In this document: piece after piece, positions 1 through 6,316 of the stretch | How the letters are laid out: each line of letters begins with the position of its first letter | Position numbering within the stretch: position 1 is the stretch's first letter | Origin: an uncultured Desulfobacterales bacterium | GTDB lineage: Bacteria; Desulfobacterota; Desulfobacteria; Desulfobacterales; G020354645 | DNA length: 7,568 bases | NCBI GenBank assembly: GCA_947259865.1 | Contig: CAMYNZ010000179.1 | Location: forward strand, 1 to 7,568 | Reading direction: 5' to 3' | Translations under genes and position numbers: made by a program | Notes under the pieces: generated by a model | What the model saw: only the letters and a program-made list of their open reading frames with translations | The model's database searches: none | Told to the model about the DNA's origin: nothing

Positions 1-1
1 A

Positions 2-72
2 GGCGTACAAATTTTGCAATCATGAAGCGTACTTATCGTACGTTGAATGGTTGCGAAATGCAGTACAACGCC
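2..72 (+). other. Long imperfect hairpin upstream of the regulator genes
   Basis: Bases 11-32 pair with 38-59 around the five-base loop 33-37. The inner stem is CGTAC/GTACG, and only two positions are unpaired (24-25 against 45-46, a tandem G-A/A-G). An outer stem pairs 2-5 with 69-72 and 6-8 with 63-65, leaving a bulge at 66-68. Pairs 15-55, 20-50 and 27-43 are G-U wobbles when read as plus-strand RNA and would be A-C mismatches on the other strand, so a plus-strand transcript is favoured. It could be the 3' end of an upstream transcript, a leader element or a small RNA. No immediate T-run follows (TTTTT is at 83-87, ten bases after the stem), so it is not a classical terminator. The structure is read directly; the function is unknown. 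Confidence 0.5.
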
Positions 73-76
73 GAAG

Positions 77-106
77 TTGGACTTTTTACGAAACCGTCAC
101 TATTGA
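77..106 (+). promoter_or_regulatory. Weak sigma-70-like promoter candidate
   Basis: TTGGAC at 77-82 resembles a -35 box. TATTGA at 101-106, 18 bases downstream, is a poor -10 box (three of six consensus positions). It is the only pair I can find before the first regulator gene. Transcription from it would begin near 113, within or just after the palindrome at 102-115. No convincing sigma-54 -24/-12 pair was found. Low confidence. Confidence 0.22.
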
Positions 107-115
107 ATATTCAAT
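102..115. promoter_or_regulatory. Perfect 14-bp palindrome, possible operator
   Basis: ATTGAATATTCAAT is an exact inverted repeat with no spacer. It lies 33 bases before the ATG at 149 and overlaps the weak -10-like hexamer, where a dimeric repressor or activator could bind. The half-site TTGAAT also occurs at 43-48. The symmetry is seen directly; the operator role is inferred from position. An AT-rich palindrome can arise by chance. Confidence 0.35.
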
Positions 116-148
116 CATTTGACGAACACCTTGACAAAAGGAAAGAAT

Positions 149-592
149 ATGAAAGCCCGTCTGTTACTTTTAGATGACGAAGAGCAGTTTGTTGAGTCGC
201 TATCTGAAAGATTGTCGATGCGCGACTATGACGTAAAGACTTCCCTGACTGGAGAGGATGCCATTGCTAAAATAAAAAACTACAATTTTGATGTGGTTAT
301 CCTTGACGTTCGTTTACCAGGAATTGAAGGAACCGAAGTTCTGCGCCAAATTAAGAGCGTGAAACCATTAACTGAAGTCATTATGCTGACCGGGCATGGA
401 ACAGTGGAAAAGGCCATCGAAGGAATGAAGCTTGGCGCCTTTGATTTTCTGATGAAGCCGTGTGAGACTGAAGATTTGACCGCCAAGATCGACAAAGCGC
501 ATGACCGCAAGGCCGAACAGGAAGATCGCATCCGGACAGCCAAAATTAGTAATTTTACCTCTTCACCGAGGTCTGTTTTGAAGGATGTTTAA
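149..592 (+). CDS. Single-domain response regulator (CheY-like receiver), first of three
   Basis: A 147-residue protein that is almost entirely a receiver domain and probably accepts phosphate from a histidine kinase. The acidic pair is D9-D10, the phosphoacceptor is D53 (in ILDVRLPG), the switch threonine is T81 (in MLTGHG), and the invariant lysine is K103 followed by P104. The aromatic switch position is F100. After about residue 122 there is only a short polar tail and no output domain. It must therefore act through partner proteins or as a phosphate shuttle. The ATG at 149 is preferred because it follows AAGGAAAG at 138-145; an in-frame TTG at 119 would add ten residues outside the receiver fold. 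No kinase gene is visible nearby. The next regulator starts 14 bases after the stop, so the two are probably co-transcribed. Confidence 0.93.
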   Translation: MKARLLLLDDEEQFVESLSERLSMRDYDVKTSLTGEDAIAKIKNYNFDVVILDVRLPGIEGTEVLRQIKSVKPLTEVIMLTGHGTVEKAIEGMKLGAFDFLMKPCETEDLTAKIDKAHDRKAEQEDRIRTAKISNFTSSPRSVLKDV

Positions 593-606
593 TTTGGAGT
601 AATTTA

Positions 607-1020
607 ATGTCCGCAAAGGTTTTAATCGTTGACGATGAAAAGGATTTTCTGGATATCATGGCTGATCGTATGAGGGCCCGGGGAATGGATGTATCTACCG
701 CCACTTCGGCCGAAGATGCCCTCGAAATGGTACTAACAGAATCCTATGATGTCGTTATCATGGATTTTATGATGCCGGAAATGGACGGTTTTAAGGCCTT
801 AAAACTGTTTAAGGAATCTCGACCCGAGGTCTCAATCATCCTTTTAACGGGCAACGTACCGGAGGAAAAGTGCATCGAGGCCATCAAGCTCGGGGCTATG
901 GATGTGATCGAAAAACCAGCCGATTTGAATCTCCTCACCCAAAAAATAGAAGAAGCTAAAGCCCTAAAAATAAAAAAGCCGAGAAGAAAAGATCGCCAAG
1001 GCGAGAAAGACCCATCTTAA
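607..1020 (+). CDS. Single-domain response regulator with basic tail, second of three
   Basis: A 137-residue stand-alone receiver. It has D9-D10, phosphoacceptor D53 (IMDFMMPEMDG), T81 (LLTGN) and K103-P104, so it should be phosphorylatable. The position three residues before K103, normally Tyr or Phe and part of the activation switch, is Val100. N83 replaces the His found after the threonine in its two neighbours. Residues 118-134 form a lysine/arginine-rich tail (KIKKPRRKDR in the middle) absent from the other two. The start is supported by GGAG at 596-599, seven bases before ATG. No effector domain is present. A 46-bp near-copy of codons 111-126 lies at 6240-6285. Receiver identity is certain; the partner and output are unknown. 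Confidence 0.93.
   Translation: MSAKVLIVDDEKDFLDIMADRMRARGMDVSTATSAEDALEMVLTESYDVVIMDFMMPEMDGFKALKLFKESRPEVSIILLTGNVPEEKCIEAIKLGAMDVIEKPADLNLLTQKIEEAKALKIKKPRRKDRQGEKDPS
937..982 (+). repeat. Source copy of a 46-bp dispersed repeat inside the second regulator
   Basis: This segment, covering codons 111-125 of the second regulator and the first base of codon 126, matches 6240-6285 at 44 of 46 bases. It includes an exact run of 23 bases from 937. The differences are AAA to AAG (silent) and CCG to TCG (Pro to Ser). Confidence 0.85.
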
Positions 1021-1060
1021 CGGTCGACATTCCGAATAATTACATGTCTTAAATCAGGAT

Positions 1061-1070
1061 AGGAGGTGAT
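1061..1070 (+). promoter_or_regulatory. Full-length Shine-Dalgarno that argues for a TTG start
   Basis: AGGAGGTGAT is a ten-base complement to the 3' end of 16S rRNA. Its last bases overlap the ATG at 1069, leaving only two bases after AGGAGG, which is too close for efficient initiation there. The in-frame TTG at 1075 lies eight bases after AGGAGG, the ideal distance. The site therefore favours TTG 1075 over ATG 1069 or GTG 1066. Confidence 0.7.
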
Positions 1071-1074
1071 GCGT

Positions 1075-1497
1075 TTGGAACCCTTCAGAGTTTTGCTTGT
1101 AGACGACGAGGTTGAACTTATAGATACATTACTGGAACGCATGAAGATGCGCCGGGTGGATGTCGAGTGTGTCAACAGCGGACCGGATGGCCTCGCGCTG
1201 TTGGATATTAAGAAGTTCGATGTGGTGGTACTGGATGTGAAGATGCCGAAAATGGACGGGATTGAGATGCTGAGAGAAATCAAAAAACGATATCCGATAA
1301 TTGAAGTAATTATGCTGACCGGTCATGCCGACGTTGAAGTCGCCATTCAGGGCATGGAACTCGGTGCGTTTGATTACCTCTTGAAACCGATTAAGATCGA
1401 TCAACTGCTGTACAAGATACAAGACGCATACAAAAAGAAATCCCTTACCGATCAACAGATCGTTCAGAAGAAGGAGACGTTTGGTAGGGGTGAATGA
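1075..1497 (+). CDS. Single-domain response regulator, third of three
   Basis: Another receiver-only protein, 140 residues from the TTG start. It shows D10-D11, phosphoacceptor D54 (VLDVKMPKMDG), T82 (MLTGHA), Y101 at the aromatic switch position and K104-P105. A lysine-rich helix and a short polar tail follow. It resembles the first regulator more than the second: both share the MLTGH segment, the GAFD segment and nearly identical DNA around the threonine motif, which suggests duplication. TTG at 1075 is chosen because AGGAGG at 1061-1066 is eight bases upstream; ATG at 1069 would add only two residues. A 54-base gap separates it from the previous gene and 65 bases from the transporter. It has no output domain, so it probably acts by binding a partner, possibly a product of the downstream genes. 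Confidence 0.92.
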   Translation: MEPFRVLLVDDEVELIDTLLERMKMRRVDVECVNSGPDGLALLDIKKFDVVVLDVKMPKMDGIEMLREIKKRYPIIEVIMLTGHADVEVAIQGMELGAFDYLLKPIKIDQLLYKIQDAYKKKSLTDQQIVQKKETFGRGE

Positions 1498-1562
1498 GAA
1501 ATTGGTCTTGACGGAAATGCCAATCAATTTTCGCAAAATAGTGCAAATGAGGGCGATGGAAA

Positions 1563-2861
1563 ATGAATTTTTTCAAGTGTTGGGGCCGATTTATGGTAAT
1601 GGGGACAAGGGTATTTGCCCAATGGGAGATCAATAATTCAACCACAATACTACACGATCGAAAACGCATCGTCCTTCTCTGCTTTCTAATCCTGCCTATC
1701 CTGTTCGGTGGCATTGTATTTGCCGATCAAATCAGCGATACCATGCCGCATTTTCTCGGGGGTAAGAAGGCATACAGCCCGGCCTTTTACAGCACGGGGA
1801 TATTTGTCGTCTCCATCCTGATCGGGATGGGGGCTGGTTTGATCACCGGCTGCATCGGTGCCGGCGGTGGGTTTATCATCGCTCCGGCATTAATGAGTGC
1901 CGGCATAAAGGGGATATTGGCCGTGGGGACCGACCTCTTTCACATTTTTGCCAAGGCCATCATGGGCAGCGTCATTCACAGAAAACTGGGCAATGTATCG
2001 GTACCGCTCGCCACTGTTTTTTTGCTTGGCGCCATCATTGGGGCGACGCTGGGGGGCGTCATCAATCGCGTGTTATACGAGATCAATCCTGTTCTCAGCG
2101 ATGCCTTCATTACCACCGTTTATGCCCTTATGCTCGGGTTTTTGGGCACCTACGCCTTGACCGATTTTCTAAGGGCCCGCAAGGCCAGCGATACGGATGA
2201 AGGCCCCGGCGAGGTTCACGGCGGCAAAGACGAAGGGGCCGTAATGGGTGCCCTTCCTATGAAAATTCAGGCTGTTCGGCTGCCGCCGATGGTCAAATTC
2301 GATTTCGCCCTGGCGCCGGGGGGACGCAGCATTTCATGGCTGTTTCTGGTGCTCAGCGGCGCACTGGTAGGGCTGGCCGCGGGTATCATGGGGGTCGGTG
2401 GCGGGTTCCTGACGTTCCCTATATTTGTCTACATGCTGGGGGTCTCCTCGATGACGACGGTGGGCACAGACATTTTTCAGATTGTTTTCACCGCCGGTTA
2501 CGCTTCGATCAGCCAATATGCTGTTTATGGCTTTATTTTTTACACATTAGCCATGGGAATGTTGCTGGGCTCGCTGCTGGGTATCCAGATAGGGGCGATG
2601 GTAACCAGGGTGGTTAAGGGCATCACCATACGGGGCTTTTATGCGATGGCCGTGCTGGCAGGATTCTTCAACCGAATTTTTGCACTGCCTTCAAAATTGG
2701 GCGAAATGGGGGTTATCCCGATCTCGAAACAAATGAGCAGCGTTTTAGATACCATTGGCGTGTGGGTGTTTTTCATTGTCATCGGCGCATTTGGCGTATG
2801 GGTTGTCGGCACTTTTTTTTCGAATCTCAGTGTCCTGAAGGGAAAGCAGGCAAGCTCATGA
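1563..2861 (+). CDS. TSUP-family (TauE/SafE-like) membrane transporter
   Basis: A 432-residue polytopic inner-membrane protein of the TauE/SafE (TSUP) family, whose known members move sulfite, sulfonates, thiosulfate or small organic anions. The family's internal duplication is clear: GCIGAGGGF at 96-104 then VGTDLFHIF at 121-129, repeated as GIMGVGGGF at 274-282 then VGTDIFQIV at 300-308. A hydrophobic segment at 35-53 ending VFA-DQ may be a signal anchor. Further membrane segments lie at about 78-106, 147-166, 180-200, 257-290, 320-345, 358-374 and 398-420. A charged loop of about 55 residues (203-256) joins the halves. It is longer than typical 250-270 residue members because of the N-terminal extension, the loop and an extra C-terminal helix. 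GAGGG at 1549-1553 supports the start. Its substrate cannot be read from sequence; a sulfur oxyanion is a guess from the family and likely host. Confidence 0.88.
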   Translation: MNFFKCWGRFMVMGTRVFAQWEINNSTTILHDRKRIVLLCFLILPILFGGIVFADQISDTMPHFLGGKKAYSPAFYSTGIFVVSILIGMGAGLITGCIGAGGGFIIAPALMSAGIKGILAVGTDLFHIFAKAIMGSVIHRKLGNVSVPLATVFLLGAIIGATLGGVINRVLYEINPVLSDAFITTVYALMLGFLGTYALTDFLRARKASDTDEGPGEVHGGKDEGAVMGALPMKIQAVRLPPMVKFDFALAPGGRSISWLFLVLSGALVGLAAGIMGVGGGFLTFPIFVYMLGVSSMTTVGTDIFQIVFTAGYASISQYAVYGFIFYTLAMGMLLGSLLGIQIGAMVTRVVKGITIRGFYAMAVLAGFFNRIFALPSKLGEMGVIPISKQMSSVLDTIGVWVFFIVIGAFGVWVVGTFFSNLSVLKGKQASS

Positions 2862-3538
2862 TTGCTCACCCTAAGAAATTCTATGGCGGTCTTGGCATGA
2901 TGGCGGGGTTTATCGTCGTGCTGATTCTCATTTTTTCGCCCATTCTTAAGGGTCAGAACTGCCTCGAGTACCTGGATTCGATGTACAACTCCATATCGAA
3001 GGGTTCTGCAAATTACATCCCCGATCTGAGGAAAGAATCCAACCGGCTATCCGACGTTTCGATAGATGTCACCTTGAAAATGGCGAATGCAGGCCAGGCC
3101 AGGCAAATCGCTCTTCTATTGAAAAAAAGCGGTGCAACAGCGAGCGTTTCAGACTCCAAAATCACAGTTAGCGGGAGCCTGGGAAAGATTTTCGAAAACT
3201 GTCTCGACGATGCCGAACACATGTATTTAAATGAAGGGAAAGCGGTCACTGACAAGTACGGCTATCATGAAAAGAGGGTTCTTTTCAACTGGTGGAATGC
3301 CTTCAAGGCATTGGACAATGAGCTTAAGAACCAAAAACGATTCAAGGAGGCCAAGATCGTTGCGCTGGTCAAAAAAAAGGCCGTGGAAACCGCATACAAT
3401 TACTACAACATTGAGCCACAGAAGATTTCGAACCGGTACGGCATCATCCTGCTGTCTCTTGTATTTTACGTCGTTTATACCATCTGGTATGGTTTCTCCA
3501 TCATGTTTATGTTTGAAGGCTGGGGGATGAAACTATAA
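2858..3538 (+). CDS. Small membrane-anchored protein of unknown function, coupled to the transporter
   Basis: I do not recognise a family. The 226-residue protein has a hydrophobic helix at about 12-30, a soluble central region (31-194) and a second helix at about 195-218 ending in a short tail. With lysines at 6-7 before the first helix, the central region is expected on the periplasmic side. It is mostly charged and helical (145-180 is Lys-rich), with a short alternating stretch near 92-106 (GATASVSDSKITVSG). It contains just two cysteines, C35 and C115, which could form a disulfide. The ATG overlaps the transporter stop as ATGA (2858-2861), with GCAGG at 2846-2850 as ribosome site, so translation is probably coupled. 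This tight link suggests an accessory subunit or a sensor for the transporter. An ORF reading in from 2762 is rejected because it lies inside the transporter gene. Confidence 0.8.
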   Translation: MIAHPKKFYGGLGMMAGFIVVLILIFSPILKGQNCLEYLDSMYNSISKGSANYIPDLRKESNRLSDVSIDVTLKMANAGQARQIALLLKKSGATASVSDSKITVSGSLGKIFENCLDDAEHMYLNEGKAVTDKYGYHEKRVLFNWWNAFKALDNELKNQKRFKEAKIVALVKKKAVETAYNYYNIEPQKISNRYGIILLSLVFYVVYTIWYGFSIMFMFEGWGMKL

Positions 3539-3557
3539 CACTAGACTGGGTATTCTG

Positions 3558-6164
3558 ATGGGAATTATCCGAAACATCATGAAGAAGGTTTTTGTAAAAA
3601 AGCATGCGCCCCGACCTTCCGACCCCGACGCACTCCGTTTTGATTTTAAGGAGAGGTACCACAGCTTCAAGCTGCTGCTCAACGCCAACAACAGGGCGCT
3701 TGAAATTATGGCCGAGCTCGAACAGGCACTGAAGGGGGAACATCCCTTTGGTATGACATTTGTCCGCAGCCGCTGTACCGCGATCGCAGTCAATGTGTTC
3801 AGAATGATTGAAAACATAGACCTTCTCGCCCCTGAAAAGTACCGGGAACTGAACACGATATTCAAAGGAATCAAGGAAGATATCGATCAGTTGCTGACCC
3901 ATGAAAAGCCAATGACGGACGAGCGATTGGTAGTCCCCATGAGCACCATAGACAAGAACATGACCGATCTTGTGGGCAGCAAAATGGCCAATCTCGGAGA
4001 ACTGAAAAATAATCTAAAACTGAACGTGCCCGACGGTTTTGCAATAACCTCCTCCGCCTTTCAGCGGTTTATCGAACACAATGATTTGAGGCCTGAAATC
4101 AATCGGCGCTTCCAGTCCGCAAATCTTGACGACATGGAATCGCTTTTCACACTCAGCGCTGAAATTCAGTACCTGATATCCACATCGAAGATCCCCAAAA
4201 GCCTCGAAGATGCGATCATGAGTGCCTGGTGGCAGACTGAGGGGAATGCAGGTTTTGAAATAACCGCGGCCCTGAGAAGCAGCGCCATGGGCGAAGGCGA
4301 GGCCGGCAGCTCGTTTGCCGGTCTGCACCTGTCCGAATTGAACATCAGTGCAGAGTTTGTTCTGGACGCCTACAAGGAGATCATTGCCAGCAAATACAGC
4401 CTCCCGGCCATTACCTACCGCTTGAAAAAGGGCTTCAAGGATTCAGATATCATCATGTGTGTCGGGTGTTTGGTGATGATCGATGCTGTTGCCGGTGGCG
4501 TTATGTATTCTCGAAATCCGAATAACGTTCATGATGATTCAATCTTCATCAATTCGGCCTGGGGTTTACCCAAGGCCGTGGTCGACGGGACGGTGGATTG
4601 CGACCTTTTTGTGGTCTCAAGAAATATTCCCCCTAAAATAGTCTATGCAGATGTGAGAACCAAGGATAGAAAATTCGTCTGCTACCCGCTGGAGGGTGTG
4701 TGCCGCCTCGAATTAAGCGGGGATGCCAGAGTGCAGCCATCGATTACCGACGAGCAGATACTGGAATTGGCTGAACTTGCCATCAAGATTGAGGAATGCT
4801 ACGCCATCTCACAGGATATCGAATGGGCTTTAGATCACGACGGCAACATAAACATCCTGCAGTGCCGGCCCCTCCGGCAGAGAGAATCGGAAAGGCTACG
4901 TATTCCCGATGTGCTTAAGGTTGAAGCGCAGAAGGCGGCTATCGTCAAGGAAGGGATTACAGCCAGTCCGGGTACTGCACACGGGAATGTTTTCGTGATT
5001 AAAAGAGATGCAGATATTCTTTCTTTTCCTCAAGGCGCTGTTCTCGTGACCTATCAGGCATTACCCAGGTGGGCCTCGCTTCTTAACCGCGCCTCGGCCG
5101 TCATCACCGAGCAGGGAAGTGTTGCCGGCCACCTTGCAAACGTGGCCAGGGAGTTTGGTATTCCCGCGCTGTTTGGCGTTTCCGGAGCTACAGAAAAGCT
5201 GAGCACTGGAGATCTTATAACGATAGATGCAAGCGGCGGGATCATTTACAAGGGACTGATCGAATCATTGTCATCGAAACCTGCTCCAAAAGCGAACATT
5301 ATGGAAGGCAGCCCTGTATATGAATCGTTGAAACAGGTGGGTGATTTTATTCTTCCGTTAACCCTCTTAGATCCGGATGCCCCTGATTTCAAACCGAGCC
5401 GCGCCAGGACTCTTCATGATATCACCCGCTTTATTCATGAAAAGGCGGTCAAAGAGATGTTCAACTTCGCCGCAGAAAATCATTTTTCCGTATGGTCCAG
5501 CAAACAGCTTTTCTACAAGGTTCCCATGCATTGGTGGTTCTTGAACCTGGACGACGGCTTCACCGGCGAAGTCAAGGGAAAGTACGTATACATCGAAAAC
5601 ATCGCCTCGGCCCCGATGAAGGCCTACTGGGAGGGATTCACGGCAATCTCCTGGGATGGCCCACCTCCTTTGGACGGCAAAGGACTCATGTCGGTGATCT
5701 TTCAGTCCACGGCCAACACCTCCCTGGTGCTTGGCCGTCGATCCAGCTTCGCAGACCGTAACTACTTCATGATCTCACGTGACTACTGCAATATGAATTC
5801 CCGCTTCGGCTACCACTTTATGACCATGGAAGCGCTGGTGAGTGAACGAACCTTTGAAAATTACATCATCTTCCAATTCAAAGGCGGTGCCGCCGATATT
5901 CAACGTCGATCCAAAAGGGTTCGCTTTATAGGTGAAGTTCTGGAAACCAGTGGATATTCCGTTACAGTCATGGAAGATACCCTGAAGGCCCGGATCGAGG
6001 CACGCGAAATGGACTACATGCTGAGGCGCATTAAAATGCTGGGCTACCTCACTTTGCACACACGTCAACTGGACATGATCATGTCCAATCCGGCTAAAGT
6101 TAAGTATTACCGAACCAAAATCGGAAAAGATCTCGAGACCCTTCTGCATGGATCCCACGACTGA
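3558..6164 (+). CDS. PEP-synthase-like protein: ATP-grasp and phosphohistidine domains, no PEP barrel
   Basis: An 868-residue soluble protein. Residues 1-130 form a helical N-terminal domain. Residues 135-440 are a PPDK/PEP-synthase nucleotide-binding domain: VGSKMANLGEL with K142, VPDGFAITSSAF, ALRSSAMGEGEAG with R240, and QDIEWALDHDG through LQCRPLR with E422, Q435 and R437. Residues 495-590 are the swivelling domain with H525 in SVAGHLANVAREFGIPAL. The His aligns with the phosphohistidine of this enzyme class, though the usual GG-x-T-x-H context is altered. The TIM barrel that binds PEP/pyruvate is absent. Instead, residues 600-868 hold a domain I cannot name, with ARTLHDITRF (617-626) and a conserved-looking NYFMISRDY region. 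It is therefore not a canonical PEP synthase despite what automatic annotation would say. It starts 19 bases after the previous gene with a weak ribosome site. The acceptor of the phosphate is unknown. Confidence 0.85.
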   Translation: MGIIRNIMKKVFVKKHAPRPSDPDALRFDFKERYHSFKLLLNANNRALEIMAELEQALKGEHPFGMTFVRSRCTAIAVNVFRMIENIDLLAPEKYRELNTIFKGIKEDIDQLLTHEKPMTDERLVVPMSTIDKNMTDLVGSKMANLGELKNNLKLNVPDGFAITSSAFQRFIEHNDLRPEINRRFQSANLDDMESLFTLSAEIQYLISTSKIPKSLEDAIMSAWWQTEGNAGFEITAALRSSAMGEGEAGSSFAGLHLSELNISAEFVLDAYKEIIASKYSLPAITYRLKKGFKDSDIIMCVGCLVMIDAVAGGVMYSRNPNNVHDDSIFINSAWGLPKAVVDGTVDCDLFVVSRNIPPKIVYADVRTKDRKFVCYPLEGVCRLELSGDARVQPSITDEQILELAELAIKIEECYAISQDIEWALDHDGNINILQCRPLRQRESERLRIPDVLKVEAQKAAIVKEGITASPGTAHGNVFVIKRDADILSFPQGAVLVTYQALPRWASLLNRASAVITEQGSVAGHLANVAREFGIPALFGVSGATEKLSTGDLITIDASGGIIYKGLIESLSSKPAPKANIMEGSPVYESLKQVGDFILPLTLLDPDAPDFKPSRARTLHDITRFIHEKAVKEMFNFAAENHFSVWSSKQLFYKVPMHWWFLNLDDGFTGEVKGKYVYIENIASAPMKAYWEGFTAISWDGPPPLDGKGLMSVIFQSTANTSLVLGRRSSFADRNYFMISRDYCNMNSRFGYHFMTMEALVSERTFENYIIFQFKGGAADIQRRSKRVRFIGEVLETSGYSVTVMEDTLKARIEAREMDYMLRRIKMLGYLTLHTRQLDMIMSNPAKVKYYRTKIGKDLETLLHGSHD

Positions 6165-6316
6165 ACTTGCTCGGGAAAACGCTTGGGGTTAACCATTAAT
6201 GGGCGGATCAAATCTTGACGGGCTGTTACCCAAATCCAAACCCAAAAAATAGAAGAAGCTAAGGCCCTAAAAATAAAAAAGTCGAAATAATGATGGTGCT
6301 GAAATCGGTTCATCAG
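6165..6316. other. Intergenic region between convergent genes
   Basis: This 152-bp gap lies between the stop of the PEP-synthase-like gene and the stop of the facing permease gene. It contains the palindromes GGTTAACC and CCATTAATGG (6193-6202) and the 46-bp repeat at 6240-6285. On the minus strand a weak TGATG/CATCA stem just past the permease stop is followed by TTATTTCGACTTTTTTATTTTT-like T-rich sequence, which might serve as a poor terminator. No strong GC-rich terminator hairpin was found for either gene, and no convincing gene. Confidence 0.5.
6219..6290 (+). pseudogene. Remnant of the 3' end of a response-regulator gene
   Basis: Codons from ACC at 6240 read TQKIEEAKALKIKKSK and then stop at TAA 6288-6290. 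This matches residues 111-124 of the second regulator exactly; position 125 is Ser instead of Pro, and the stop comes where that protein's basic tail would begin. The DNA match is 44 of 46 bases (937-982 versus 6240-6285). The frame is open back only to TGA at 6216-6218, there is no start codon, and nothing further upstream resembles a receiver. It is best read as the trace of a duplication or rearrangement. The match is seen directly; the history is inferred. Confidence 0.6.

Noticed and set aside
1..82. The hairpin plus GTTGGAC at 76-82 (fits GTTRRRY) as an integron attC site
   Set aside because: The paired RYYYAAC box would lie left of the window, the spacer and L-box pattern does not fit, the wobble pairs favour the plus strand whereas attC folds on the bottom strand, and a seven-base degenerate match is likely by chance.
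557..572. ACCTC/GAGGT stem followed by CTGTTTTG as a terminator after the first regulator
   Set aside because: The stem is only five pairs, it lies inside the coding tail, and the next gene begins 14 bases after the stop.
1508..1540. TTGACG at 1508-1513 as the -35 of a separate promoter for the transporter
   Set aside because: No acceptable -10 hexamer occurs at 16-18 bases; the nearest AT-rich hexamer is about 20 bases away.
3507..3902. Minus-strand ORFs opposite the start of the PEP-synthase-like gene
   Set aside because: They are shadows of a strongly supported coding frame with recognisable domain motifs.
6199..6252. 17-codon ORF starting at ATG 6199
   Set aside because: Too short, no ribosome-binding site, and it ends in another frame inside the 46-bp repeat.
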